Assembly (NCBI RefSeq): GCF_001704415.2
Contig: NW_017189763.1
Coordinates: 1-64,000 of the forward strand
Direction: 5' to 3'
DNA from: Capra hircus
Lineage: Eukaryota > Chordata > Mammalia > Artiodactyla > Bovidae
DNA: 64,000 bases
Below, piece after piece: positions 45,823-57,969 of this stretch (positions within the stretch are counted from its first letter, which is position 1; every line of letters starts with the position of its first letter). The notes under the pieces were generated by a model. The model was not told where the DNA came from and did not search any database. It saw only the letters and a list, made by a program, of their open reading frames with translations. Made by a program: the position numbers and the translations under genes.

Positions 45823-46925
45823 TCTGTCTATCAGATCTAATCCCTCAAATCTATTTGTCCTTTCCACTGTATAGTCATAAGGGTTTTGATTTGGGTCCTA
45901 CCTGAATGGTCTAGTTGTTTTCTCTACTTTCTTCAAGTTAAATCAGAATTTTGCAATAAGGAGCTCATGATCTGAGCCAAAGCCAGCTCCCGGTCTTGTT
46001 TTTTAAGACTGTATAGAATTTCTCCATCTTTGGCTTCAAAGAATATAATCAGTCTGATTTCAGTATTGGCCATCTGGTGATGTCCATGTGTAGAGACTTC
46101 TCTTGCGTTGTTGGAAGGGGGTGTTTGCTATGGCCAGTGCATTTTCTTGGCAAAACTCTATTAGCCTTTGCCCTGCTTCATTCTGTACTCCAAGGCCAAA
46201 TTTGCCTGTTACTCCATGTATTTCTTGACTTCCTGCTTTTGCATTCAAGACCCCTATAATGAAAATGACATCTTTTTTGGGTGTTAGTTCTAGAAGGTCT
46301 TGTAGATCTTCAAAGAACTATTCGACTTCAGCTTCTTCAGCATTATTGGTCAGGGCATAGACTTGGATTACTGTGATATTGAATGGCTTGCCTTGGAAAC
46401 GAACAGAGATCATTCTGTCGTTTTTGAGATTGCATTCATATAGTATATTTCGGACTCTCTTGTTGACTATGAGGGCTACTCCATTTCTTCTAAGGGATTC
46501 TTGCCCACAGTAGTAGATATAATGGTCATCTGGATTAAATTCACCCTTTCCAGTCCATTTTAGTTCACTGATTCCTAAAATGTTGATGTTCACTCTTGCC
46601 ATCTCCTGTTTGACCACTTCCAATTTGCCTTGATTCATAGACCTCACATTCCAGGTTCCTATGCAATATTGTTCTTAATAGCATCAGACTTTACCTCTAT
46701 CACCAGTGACATCCACAACCGGGTGTTGTTTTTGCTTTGACTCTGTCTCTTCATTCCTTCTGGAGTTATTTCTCCACTCTTCTCCAGTAGCATATTGGGC
46801 ACCTATTGACCTGTGGATTTCATCTTTCAAGGTCCTATCTTTTTGCCTTTTCATACTATTAATGGAGTTTTCAAGGCAGGAATATTAAAATGGTTTGCCA
46901 TTCCCGTCTCCAGTGGACCATGTTC

Positions 46926-47736
46926 TTTTATGCTCCCTAAATTATCTCCCTTTTCTCTGGGGTCAAGTTTTCTAGTTATCTTGGTCTTTCTCTTCCACTC
47001 TATTTGTTTTGATAAGTATGTGCCCTTCCAAAAATATTTTTTAAAAGTTAATAATTGGCATTTTCTATTTTTCACTTGGAGTACTATTTCAGTGGATGGC
47101 TGGCAGGCTTTGTTTTACAGCATGGATTCTCAAACTGATAAAATTCGAGGGACTTTATGATCTCGGACAGTTTAAAAAATACATTTTATATTCATTAAAA
47201 TCTACCTGAAATTTAATTTTCCTTTTAATTGTGAATGAATGAAGCAACAAACCATAATAGTGTTAACAATACATATAATTTATAATGGAGAAGGAAATGG
47301 CAACCCACTCCAGTATTCTTGCCTGGAGAATCCCAGGGATGGGGGAGCCTGGAGGGCTTCCATCTATGGGGTCGCACAGAGTCGGACACAACTGAAGCGA
47401 CTTAGTAATAGTAGTATAATTTATAAACAATTAAAGGTAGAAATATGTTCATATTACATTATAATTATTGAAAATAACTCATTATACTCATAACTATTTC
47501 AAAGTTATAGTAATTATAAGACATGATTCCCTCTTGTTATTTCATCATATTCTTCAATACTTTGTGAACTGTTTTTCAACATAATTGTTTCCCTTGGTAA
47601 TCCTATATATTTTATTTTATGCATTAAAAAATATTATTCTAAAAATGAATTCAAAAAATTTAGCAAATATTAAAGAGTTCCATGGCAAAAAAGGGGAGGG
47701 ATAAGATTTAAGCATTTGGGGAGGGATAAGAAGCCA
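46926..47736. other. Low-copy sequence with one SINE, no gene seen
   Basis: AT-rich. Apart from the SINE at 47,286-47,414 nothing is recognised. Confidence 0.5.
47286..47414 (+). mobile_element. Bov-A monomer SINE
   Basis: A single unit from TGGAGAAGGAAATGGCAACC to GAAGCGACTTAGTAATAGTA with a perfect 12-bp duplication TATAATTTATAA at 47,274-47,285 and 47,415-47,426. It looks young. Confidence 0.93.
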
Positions 47737-48572
47737 GAATAAAGATTGCCAGGAGAAATATCAATAACCTCAGATATGCAGATGGCAGCACCCTTATGGC
47801 AGAAAATGAAGAGGAACTAAAAAGCCTCCTGATGAAAGTGAAAGGGGAGAGTGAAAAAGTTGGCTTAAAGCTCAACATTCAGAAAACTAAGATCATGGCG
47901 TCTCGTCCCATCATTTCATGGGAAATAGATGGGGAAACAGTGGAAACAGTGTCAGACTTTTTTTTTTTTTTTTTTTTTTGAGGCTACAAAATCACTGCAG
48001 ATGGTGATTGTAGCCATGAAATTAAAAGACACTTACTCTTTGGAAGGAAAGTTATGACCAACCTAGATAGCATATTGAAAAGCAGAGACATTACTTTGCC
48101 AACAAAGGTCCATCTAGTCAAGGCTATGGTTTTTCCAGTGGTCATGTATGGATGAGAGAGTTGGACTGTGAAGAAAGCTGAGCACCAAAGATTTGATGCT
48201 TTTGAACTGTGGTATTGGAGAAGACTCTTGAGAGCCCCTTGGGCTGCAAGGAGACCAAACCAGTCCATCCTAAACGAGATCAGTCCTGGGTGTTCTTTGG
48301 AAGGACTGATGCTGAAGCTGAAACTCCAATACATTGGTCACCTCATGTGAAGAGTTGACTCATTGGAAAAGACTCTGATGCTGGAAAGGATTGGGGACAT
48401 GAGGAGAAGGGGATGACAAAGGATGAGATGGCTGGATGGCATCACCGACTCAATGGACATGAGTTTGGGTAAACTTTGGGAGTTGGTGATGGACAGGGAG
48501 GCCTGACGTGCTGCGATTCATGGGGTCGCAAAGAGTCAGACACGACTGAGTGACTGAACTGAACTGAACTGA
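47737..48572 (+). mobile_element. BovB 3' fragment
   Basis: From the AGATTGCCAGGAGAAATATC motif just before the YADD position (AGATATGCAGATGGCAGC here) to the ACTGAACTGAACTGAA tail. A T-run of about 21 bases at 47,959-47,979 interrupts it. Confidence 0.9.
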
Positions 48573-49309
48573 AGAGCTGTACAGCTAAGTATCCCAGTCA
48601 GCTTTTAAAATACAGGCAAATATAGCTTCATCTACAGAAACAAATTTTCAATTTGTTCAGTGAACTATATGTGTAACTTAACATGTGGCTTGGTCTTTGA
48701 GTTATTAAGCCATACATAACTTTTTGGTAAAGTGTTGCAAGTTAAATCTATCTTCTTACTAATCTGGATAAATCAATAAAATTATTATTTTTATTATGAA
48801 TTTTAAACTATAGTTTCATTTTTATTTTAAAATTAGTGATGAATCATTTTCTATTATTTACTTTAAAGAATTGGTTCAATGTATACTCCAAACACACCAA
48901 AATTTTACAAACCTTTCAAGTAGAAAATAATAGATGACCAAAAGTAATGTGTTTAGGAAGAAAAGCAACTGCTAACAAAAATTAGGGGAAAGAATGAAGA
49001 CAGTAAAATAATGAAAGTGTTCTATGTTTCTTATCTTTTATAGCAAAATTAAACTTCATAGACTGTGTGTGAAGCTGAAGTATAGGGATTAGAGGCACAA
49101 CGTATTAGAGTCTGAAGACAACTTGAAAAAGAACTAAAGATAGAAATCATTTATTATGTTTACTTATGTGCAATGAAGCTCTTGGTGATGGGTATGTGGA
49201 AGGAGATTTTCATGTATGATTGCTGATATATTTAGTATTCTTGTTATTATTAATAAAAATTACAAATACAATTAAATGAAAATCTTGTATGAAAAATATA
49301 AAAAATCAA
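48573..49309. other. Low-copy AT-rich sequence, no gene seen
   Basis: No recognised repeat or exon. Confidence 0.5.
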
Positions 49310-49880
49310 AGTTCACACAAGAAAAATCAGGAAATATTAACACACCAATGACCATTGAAGAAATGGACAAAGTTATCAGAAATACCTCCTAAAAATGAAG
49401 CTGGCACAAAAGTGATAATGAACCATATTTTCCTCACATTTTAATGTAATAGATCATTCTAATACTGTATTAATTTTTTGAATCAATGTAATGTACTACC
49501 AAAAACAAAAAAAAAATTAATAACATGGTCAATTACAGATATAAATACAAAAATTTAAAATATATGGTAGCTAATAAATTCCAGGAGTATATGGTGCCAA
49601 TAGACTTGGCACCTAAAAGTTCTTGGTTCTAAAAGAACACAACATGCCAAAATAGAGTTACTCCAGAAATTTAGAAATTTAATATAATCAAGCCTATTAA
49701 TCCAATTCATCACATTAAGGTTAAAGAAGAAAATCCATATATTAGCAACTCTATAGCTATAGAAAATTTGATATATTTAATGGTATAGCTATAGAAAAGT
49801 TGATATATTTAATGGTAAGTCTTGAGTTAAATAAAAACTTTTCTGTACTCTTTTTAGTTGTTTTACTATGTTGTATATTA
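49310..49880 (+). mobile_element. Ancient L1M ORF2 fragment (sense)
   Basis: Weak, gapped similarity to L1 ORF2 in the RT region: a CAATGACCATTGAAGAAATGG block, then CAATTCATCACATTAAGG. Too decayed to translate. One of the few sense-strand L1 pieces here. A 32-bp direct duplication lies at 49,752-49,815. Confidence 0.5.
49752..49815. repeat. 32-bp tandem duplication
   Basis: Two adjacent 32-bp copies starting TATAGCTATAGAAAA (49,752 and 49,784) with one mismatch (T/G). Confidence 0.95.
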
Positions 49881-50253
49881 TTTCTATAATTTTATTTTTT
49901 AAATGCATTTATTTATTTTAATTGGAGGATAATTGCTTTACAATACTGTGACGGTTTTTAACATACATCAACATGAATTGGCCATAAGATGTGTCCCCCC
50001 ATCCTGAACTGCCCTCTCACCTACCTCCCCTTCCGATCCCTTTAGGTTATCGCAAAGCACCAGTCCTGGGTGCCCTGCTTCATGGATCAAATTTGCACTG
50101 GCCATCCATTCTACATATGGTAATGTACGTGTTTCAGTGCTGTTCAATCATACCACCATCTCTTTCTCCTGCTGAGTCCAGAAGTTTGTTCTTTACGTCT
50201 GTGTCTCCTTCCTGTACATAGGACGATTGGTGCCAGACTTCTAGATTCCATAG

Positions 50254-50456
50254 TGAAGTGAAGTCCTTAGTTGTGTCCGACTCTTTGCTACCCCATGGAC
50301 TATAGCCTGCCAGGTTTCTCCATCCATGGGATTTTCCAGGCAAGAATATTGGAGTGGGTTGCCATTTCCTTCTCCAGGGAATCTTCCTGACCCAGGGATC
50401 AAACCCTGGTCTCTCACACTGTGGACTCTTTACTGTCTGAACCACCAGGGAAGCCC
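50254..50456 (-). mobile_element. Bov-tA SINE
   Basis: Antisense SINE in the L1 3' UTR with a perfect 14-bp duplication TCTAGATTCCATAG (50,240-50,253 and 50,457-50,470). Confidence 0.95.
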
Positions 50457-52036
50457 TCTAGATTCCATAGGTATGTGTTAATATACAGTATTGGTGTTAC
50501 TCTTTCTGACTTACTTCACTCTGCATAATAGGCTCCAGTTTCATCCACCTCATTAGAACTGATTCAAATGTATTCTTTTTAATAGCTGAGTAATATTCCA
50601 TTGTGTATATGTACCACAATTTCTTTATCCATTCATCTTCCAATGGACATCTAGGTTGCTTCCATATCCTAGCTATTGTAAATAGTGCTGCAATGAACAT
50701 TAGGGTACATATGTGTTTTTTTTTTTTTTTTCAATTCTGCTTTCTTCAGTGTACATGCTGAGGTGAGATTGCTGGGTGGTATGGCAGTTCTATTACCATT
50801 TTTTTAAGGAATCTCCACACTGTTCTCCACAGTGGCTGGGCCACTTTGTATTCCCACCAACAGTGTAAGAGAGTTCCCTTTTCACCCTCTCCAGCATTTA
50901 TTGTTTGTAGATTTTTGATGATGGCCATTCTGAGTTTTCTTTCCTCTGCAATTTTCTGAAAGAGTTTGAGTAGGATATGTGTTAGCTCTTCTCCAAATTT
51001 TTGGTAGAATTCACCTGTGAAGCTGTCTGGTCCTGGGCTTCTGTTTGTTGAAAGATTTTCTTTTATTACAGTTTCTGTTTCCATGCATGTCTGTTCATAT
51101 TTTCTGTTTATTCCTGGTTCACTTTTGGAAGGTTATACATTTCTAAGAATGTGTTCATTTCTTCCGATTTGTCCATTTTATTGGCATATAGTTGCTGATA
51201 GTAGTCTCTTATGATCCCTTGTATTTCTGTGTTGTCTGTTGTAATTTCTCCATTTTTACTTCTAATTTTATTGATTTGATTCTTCTCCCTTTTTTATTGA
51301 TGAATCTGACTAATGGTTTGTTTATTTTGTTTACCTTCTCAAAGAAGCAGCTTTTGGTTTTATTGATCTTTGCTATAGTGTTCTTTTTCACTTATGTGTG
51401 TTCTTTTTTAAAAATGATTTCTCCTACTAACTTTGGTGGTTTTTTTTTTTTTTTTTTCTAGTTGCTTTAGGTGTGTAAGGTTAGATTGTTTATTTGATGT
51501 TTGGCGATGGGGTTTGATGTTTCTCTTGTTCCTTGAGGTAGGATTGTATTGCTATGAACTTCCTTCTTAGCAATGCTTTTACTGAATCCCATAAGTTTTG
51601 AGTCTTCATGTTTTCATTATCATTTGTTTCTGTGCGTATTTTAATTTCCTTTTTTATTTTTTCAGTGATGTGTTGGTTATTCAGAAGTGTGTTGTTTAGC
51701 CTTTATGTGTTTGTGTTTTTTAAAGTTTTTCCTATAGTTATAAAAAAAGATGCTTGAAGTAATTTTAACTTTTTTTTTAAATTTTACCAAGGCTTGATTT
51801 GTAACCCAGGATGTGATCTATCCTGAAGAATGTTCAATATGAACTTGGGAAGAAGGTGAAATCCATTGTTTTGGGGTGAAATGCGCTGTAGATATCAATA
51901 AGGCCAACTGTTCCAGTGTATTGTTTAAAGCTTGTGTTTCCTTATAAAATTTTTGTCTGGGTGATCTGTCTATTGGTGTGAGCGGGGTATTAAAGTCTCC
52001 CACTATTATTGTGTTACTATTGATTCCCCATTTAAT

Positions 52037-52229
52037 AGTAAGAGTCGGGCACAACTGAGCTACTTCACTTTCACTTTTCACTTTCATGCATTGGAGAAGG
52101 AAATGGCAACCCACTCCAGTATTCTTGCCTGGAGAATCCCAGGGACAGAGGAACCTAGTGGGCTGCCGTCTACGGGGTCGCACAGAGTCGGACATGACTG
52201 AAGCAACTTAGCAGCAGCAGCAGCAGCAT
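52037..52229 (+). mobile_element. Bov-A2 SINE, second unit and linker
   Basis: Sense copy with AGAGTCGGGCACAACTGAGC, the CACTTTCACTTTTCACTTTC linker, a complete second unit and a CAGCAGCAGCAGCAGC tail. Inserted in the L1 endonuclease. Confidence 0.9.
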
Positions 52230-52603
52230 TTTCTTATGTATTGAGATGCTCTTATGTTGGGTGCATTCATTTTTACAATTGTTATGTCTTCTTGGATTGA
52301 TCCCTTGATCATTATGTAGTGTACTTCTTTGTCTCTTATAATGGTCTTTAGTTTAAAGCCTATTGTATCTGATATAAGTATTGCTATTCCTGCTTTCTTT
52401 TGGTCCCCATTTGCATGAAATATCCCTTTCCAGCCTCTCACTTTCAGTCTATATGTGTCCCTAGGTTTGAGGTGGATCTCTTTTAGACAGCATATATAGG
52501 GATTTTGTTTTTGTATCCGTTCAGCCAGTCTTTGTCTTTTGGTTGGAGCATTTAACCCATTTATGTTTAAGGTAATTATTAATAATTTTGATCCCATTAT
52601 CAT
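52208..52603 (-). pseudogene. L1 ORF2 N-terminal endonuclease fragment
   Basis: Encodes the start of ORF2p: LNINGLNAPTKRQRLAE, the YICCLKEIH motif (the catalytic Glu region, normally QETH), YRLKVRGW and KKAGIAILISD. The family domain nicks DNA at TTTT/A sites. The frame stops at the SINE insertion. Confidence 0.85.
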
Positions 52604-53649
52604 TTATTTTATTGTTTATAATCCTTTTTTATGTTTCCTGTCTAGAGAAGGTCCTTTATCATTTGTTACTTCTATAATTTTAAATGAAATTAAAACTTTA
52701 TCATTGCCTAGTCTAACAGAGATAGCAACATAATCATTATGAGCACATTCAATCTGGTGGATTGATTAGTTAATTTGCATGTCCTTTTCTTTGTAGGCAT
52801 TTATAAATTTTTTCAAGGAAGGCAAAATCCTCAAATTGGCTCAATTGTAAGTTTGTTTGTTGGCTTTGTTCCCTTCTGTTTCCTGAAAATATGTTTTTCT
52901 CAACTGTTGCTTATATTTTGGGGAGCTAAAGCATAACATTGACATTTGACTCTATCTCAGAGATATGATAGAAGTTTTTAAATGGCCGCATGAGCAACTA
53001 TTTATTTATGTATGTGAATGCCACATCAATATTTCTTGTTTGCAATGGCAATTCAGTGGAGTACATATATCTGGGATCTAAGAGTTGGACATGACTCAAA
53101 CTAGTCTATTGCATATATTTTCCTTTGATCAGTCATTTTTTGAAAGATCACTGTTTCATAATGTAATTTCACTGGAATTAAAGTAGAACACTTTAAAATT
53201 GTGTGACCAATTACTATCAGCTACAACTATCCATGCTACTGTGTCTTTTGCCTGGACTTAATCATCTATAGTGAAAGCTTCAGATAAATGGTTTGATCTT
53301 ACTGGTTTAAGTGTGCTGGCTAATTAGATTATGAATTTGGGCAAACTATGCAGGCCAGTAATTTAGGTTTGAAAAGAAAGATGGGTTAAATTATGTGAGT
53401 GCTAATTAAATTATCCCCATCAAGTACAGGATGGTGTCTTGTTTTTAACATTGTGATGAGATCATTTTTCAAAGAAACCTACCTTCTGAGGAGTCAATAA
53501 TTGAACAGATTTTCACTGTTATGATCATTTCAAGCAATCTGACCTCAGTAAACAAGATTTGCATTTCAAAGGTGACATTTTAGTTAACAATTAGAACATT
53601 CATCCTTAGTTTGAAACCAGTACACTCTTAAAGTAGGAGAGTCCTAAGC

Positions 53650-53815
53650 AATCCCAACAGATATAATAGGAAATCTGAATTTTCAGTCAAGTTCTATCAC
53701 CAATTAGCAATGGTGATAGTTGGTTAGTTCCAGCTTTATTTCTTTATCAGTAAAGCAAAGAATTGAGCTAAATGATCTGTAATAGTCCTTTCTAGCTTAA
53801 AAATTGTATAGTGCT
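53650..53815 (+). mobile_element. MIR-type ancient SINE remnant
   Basis: Ends with the AATTGAGCTAAATGATCTGT and CCTTTCTAGC blocks seen at the 3' side of MIR-family SINEs. Diverged. Confidence 0.5.
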
Positions 53816-54000
53816 AATATGCTAGAGAGGGTTTGTCTCACAAAACTTTCCTTCCAGGGTATAGGGAAATGGTAAAGACCACAATTCAAGGCATAATTTT
53901 ACATAATCATTGCATTCTTAGGAGCTTCACCTTCCCCACATATTTATGTCACTATGAATTCACAGAAAGTAAGAGTGACCTACTACACAAGGGATACCAT

Positions 54001-54083
54001 TGCTTTAGAATTCTAAGACAAAATGTTCTCTCTAGTAATATGTGCTTTAGAATTCTAAGACAAAGTGTTCTCTCTAGTAATAT
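54001..54083. repeat. 42-bp tandem duplication
   Basis: TGCTTTAGAATTCTAAGACA starts at 54,001 and again at 54,043. The copies differ at about one base. Confidence 0.95.
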
Positions 54084-54679
54084 CCCCTTAAGTGATATCT
54101 GACCATAGCAAAAACGTAGAGCTTGATTTGGTTGCATGAAGAAGCCTGGACTTTGAGCACAAATTCTGTAAATAAAAATAACTTAGAGTGATTGTTCAAG
54201 TGAAACCTGCCAGAGAACATGCTCATATTAGTAGAACCCTGTGTGATTGTAGGATATTATGAAATTGACCAGGGTAAAGCAACAGTAACCTAATAATTAG
54301 TGTAATTGTTACAAGCTGGACTCTGGAGAAATGAGTTTATAAAAATTCAACTCAACAACATTATACTGAAGTAGGATAATTATAGTCAGTATAATAATAT
54401 AAAGTGAATTTTTAAGGAAAATATCTAATATTATAAATAAATTAACTTTGGGCTTTTAAGAAAAAACAATATATACATCAAGGAGGAACTCAGTGCATAT
54501 AAGTACTCTGAGACAAATTTTTCATTCTTATTATACTGAGATGTTTTGAAGCTATGAAAAATAAGCCTAATTCTACTCTTAATCATGTTCTTAATTTTGC
54601 TTACTTGGCACACACATAAATCAACACACATTGATTTATGTCCAATAACTGTTATTTCCACTTGTGTGTTAGTTTCTCA

Positions 54680-54905
54680 GGCTTCCCAGGTGGCACTAGT
54701 GGTAAAGAACCTGCTTGCCAGTGTGGGAGACATAAAGAGGTGTGGGTTCAATCTATGGGTCAGAAATATCCCCTGCAGGAGGGCACAACAACTCACTCCA
54801 GTATTTTTGCCTGGAGAATCCCCTGGACAGAGGAACCTGGTGGGCTACAGTCCCATAGGGTTGCAAAGAGTCATTCATAACTGAAGTGACCTAGCACACA
54901 CACAC
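54680..54905 (+). mobile_element. Bov-tA SINE
   Basis: Sense SINE from GGCTTCCCAGGTGGCACTAG to a CACACACACA tail. It pairs with the inverted SINE immediately downstream. Confidence 0.9.
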
Positions 54906-54909
54906 ATGT

Positions 54910-55108
54910 TAGTTGCTCAGTTGTATTCGACTCTTTGCAACCTCAAAGATTGGAGCCTGCCAGGCTCCTCTGTCCATTGAATTCTGCAGGCAAAAATACT
55001 GGACTGGGTAGCCATTCCCCTTTCCAGGGGATCTTCCCCACTCAGGGATCAAACCCAGCTCTCCCACATTGCCAGGCAGATTCTTTGCCATCTGAACCAC
55101 CAGGGAAA
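54910..55108 (-). mobile_element. Bov-tA SINE (inverted neighbour)
   Basis: Antisense SINE from GTTAGTTGCTCAGTTG to CACCAGGGAAACTC, separated from the sense SINE by only a few bases. Confidence 0.9.
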
Positions 55109-55109
55109 C

Positions 55110-56092
55110 TCATTATTTTCACTTAAGCCATACTTATTTAAATTTTCAGTGGTGCTTTATGGTTTTAGGCTATTCACTTACACATAGAATAAGAAATCCC
55201 AAAACACTGGAATTAAAACCATTTATGCCATCCATTACATAAAACTAATAAAATGGCAGCCAGTAACAATTTTTTTTCCCAAAATATCAGCAACTATAAA
55301 ATACATAAGAAGAAACTTAATACACAATCTATGACACTAATGGAGAGAAATGCAAAACTTTCCAGAGAAAACAAAACAAAAAAAATTGTTGAATAAATTT
55401 TATATGGCCATGTACCTGTGTTATGATACTCAATATTATAAATATGACAAAGCTCTTGAATTAATTTCAAGTGTAATGCTGTTTCAATCAAAACTTTAGC
55501 TGGATTTGTTTGAAAGTTGGCCCTAAATCTAAAAGTTTATCTGGGGGAAAAAAGCATCAGAAAACTTCATGAGAAAATATTCTAAGTTTAATTAAGAGGG
55601 AATCTACGCTAATAAATCCCCAAGTGTACTCTCTGTATAATGATTAATATACTATTGTAGTGGCAAATATATATATATATATATGAATATTTAAATGAAA
55701 GAAGTTAGAAAATAAAGAAGTAGACAAATATAAAATGCAATTTGTATAATATAAAAGTAATGTTTAAATTACAGGGAAAAGATATATTTATTCAATAGAT
55801 AGTTTGGTGTAACTGTCAAAACATTTGGAAGAGAGAAATATTACTAAATTACTATATATAATATACAAAAATACCTGGACATACTAAAGATTTGAATGCA
55901 AAAAACTAAACACTACTAAACTTGATGCTAAAAGCAGAAAACAGTATCAATATATATGACTAAATAGTTAAAGCTGTGTACATAAACAATGCAAGAAATA
56001 AAAAGAAAAGATGGAGAAGGGAATATTATATATATATATATGGCAGGTAAAAGGTTAATACCCTTACTATATCAATCAGTAAGATGTTTATA
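55110..56092 (+). mobile_element. Probable ancient L1M fragment (sense), AT-rich
   Basis: Scattered resemblance to the ORF2 end of old L1s (for example AATAGATAGTTTGGTG near 55,794, CTGGACATACTAAAGATTTG near 55,873). Includes AT runs at 55,668-55,684 and 56,025-56,040. No translation possible. Confidence 0.4.
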
Positions 56093-56698
56093 GACCAGCA
56101 AGGAGAGATAAGAAAGCATTCCTCAGTGATCAATGCAAAGAAATAGAGGAAAACAACAGAATTTCATGCAAAGATGGGCTCGATAAAGGACAGAAATTGT
56201 ATGGACCTAACAGAAGCAGAAGATGTTAAGAAGAGGTGGCAAGAATACACAGAAGAACTGTACAAAAAATAGCATCACGACCCAGATAATCATGATGGTG
56301 TGATCACTCACTTAGAGCCAGACATCCTGGAATGTGAAGTCAAGTGGGCCTTAGAAAGCATCACTATGAACAAAGCTAGTGGAGGTGATGGAATTCCAGT
56401 TGAGCTGTTTCAAATCCTGAAAGATGATGCCGTGAAAGTACTGCACTCAACATGCCAGCAAATCTAGAATACTCAGTAGTGGCCACAGGACTGGAAAAGG
56501 TCAGTTTTCATTCTAATCCCAAAGAAAGGCAATGCCAAAGAATGTTCAAACTACCGCACAATTGCACTCGTCTCACATGCTAGTAAAGCGATGCTCAAAA
56601 TTCTCCAAGCCAGGCTTCAGCAATACATGAACCATGAACTTCCAGATGTTCAAGCTGATTTTAGAAAAGGCAGAGGAACCAGAGATCAAATTGCCAAC

Positions 56699-57862
56699 TG
56701 CCAGGGTCCAGCCCCGGTGGATCCAGGGAATTCAAAGGGTGGACAGAGTCGGCGAGGAAAACTTATTTATTTATTAATATAAGATTAGATTAGGAAGAAA
56801 TAGTGTAGTAGGAAGATTAAGTGGACAGAAGAGGCTGATTAACTTGGGTTACGTGGAAAACCAATAAAGTTCCAGACAAGGAACTTGCACCATCTACTTT
56901 AGGCCACCGGCGCCCATTTGAATATCGGAGAGTGCCCTGCCTTGGGCTCTCTCTCTTACAGATCTTAAAAGCCGGGACAAGTAAGTAGACATAGTGAGCC
57001 TCCACGCCCCAGATGGGAATTCAGCCTGAAATTAGAGTAAAGAGGAGACACGGGGGAAACCAGTCCAGCGACTGGCTCTCCTTCTATTGTCCTTCAAGGC
57101 CTTTTATACTTTTGATTATACATAGAGATCAATGAGTAATACAAAATTATGTAGCATTCGCGGCACAGACTCTTTCTGTATATCTTTTTGTATACAAAAG
57201 GTCTCAGGTGATTTACATTATCTTCTGGCCAAGAGGCTTGTTAACACCTTTTGACTCTCTTCCTTAATGAATGTTAATTTCGTTTCCCCTGAAGTGTTTT
57301 TCTTTAATCTGCATCTCCTTAAAGCATTAAAGTTACATCTCTATAGAACAAAGGTGGTACTTAACTCGAAGATCTAATGTTGCTAATACCAGGTCTACTA
57401 CTTATTTTTCTATATACCAACTATATCTAAAAACAAAAGATATGAAAATTTGGCAGCAAGTATTGGCTCAACAAATGAAACCTTTAATCAGTCCTATTCT
57501 AATGACTTTGACTCTTCGGAAGCCCCTACATTCCTAGGATATTTTAAGCTTCCTGTGCCTCCTGCGGTCAGGAGGCCTCAAACAATCACATACGCAGCTG
57601 TACGAGTCCTGCAGGCAGGCTAAAAAGCCATCAGAGAGGTTTTTGTATTGAAACACTCTTTCAAATGCAGAAGACTAAAGCCCTGAATTGACTTTTTCCA
57701 GAGAATGTCAGAAGAGTGGAAAAGCAGGCAGATTCTTATTTTTTGGGGGGGTGGATGCTCAGGAAATTCCAGGGGGAAAACCTGAGGTTTGATTAGCCTT
57801 GCCATCAGAGCTCTGCCACATGACCTTGTCATGGGTGGAATTCCTCACGCTGGCTCCCAGCA
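56699..57862 (-). mobile_element. Solo LTR, same family (copy 3, inverted)
   Basis: 1164 bp, reverse orientation, from TGCCAGGGTCCAGCCCCGGT to GGCTCCCAGCA. A perfect 6-bp duplication GCCAAC lies at 56,693-56,698 and 57,863-57,868. A TATA box is on the minus strand at 57,112-57,118. Confidence 0.9.
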
Positions 57863-57969
57863 GCCAACATCCTCTGGATCATTGAAAAAGCAAGAGTGTT
57901 CCAAAAAAACATCTATTTCTGCATTATTGACAATGCCAAAGCCTTTGACTGTGTGGATCCCAATAAACT

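Larger units (their letters stand above)
44773..46925 (-). mobile_element. BovB LINE 5' two-thirds
   Basis: Antisense BovB from RT start (44,773) through the linker (45,000-45,650) and endonuclease (46,060-46,647, with a QEIHGVTGKFG motif and an N-terminal MARVNINILGISELKWTGKG block) to the start of the 5' UTR. A 72-bp L1 tail (45,505-45,576) and a SINE (45,663-45,822) are inserted. Frames are broken. Confidence 0.88.
49881..52660 (-). mobile_element. Antisense ruminant L1 with internal deletion
   Basis: 3' UTR (49,881-50,480), ORF2 C-terminus (50,480-50,930), then an abrupt jump at about 50,935 to RT text (50,936-51,450), endonuclease (51,720-52,603) and the ORF2 start. About 2 kb of ORF2 between is absent. 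Two SINEs are inserted. T-runs lie at 50,718-50,731 and 51,438-51,459. Confidence 0.85.
52661..54679. other. Low-copy sequence, no gene seen
   Basis: About 2 kb, AT-rich, containing a MIR-like piece and a 42-bp tandem duplication. Open frames here are short and lack recognisable similarity. Confidence 0.5.

Noticed and set aside
50254..50456. tRNA-like head of the SINEs as possible tRNA genes
   Set aside because: The heads are degenerate tRNA-derived promoters followed by SINE bodies and flanked by target duplications; no intact cloverleaf.
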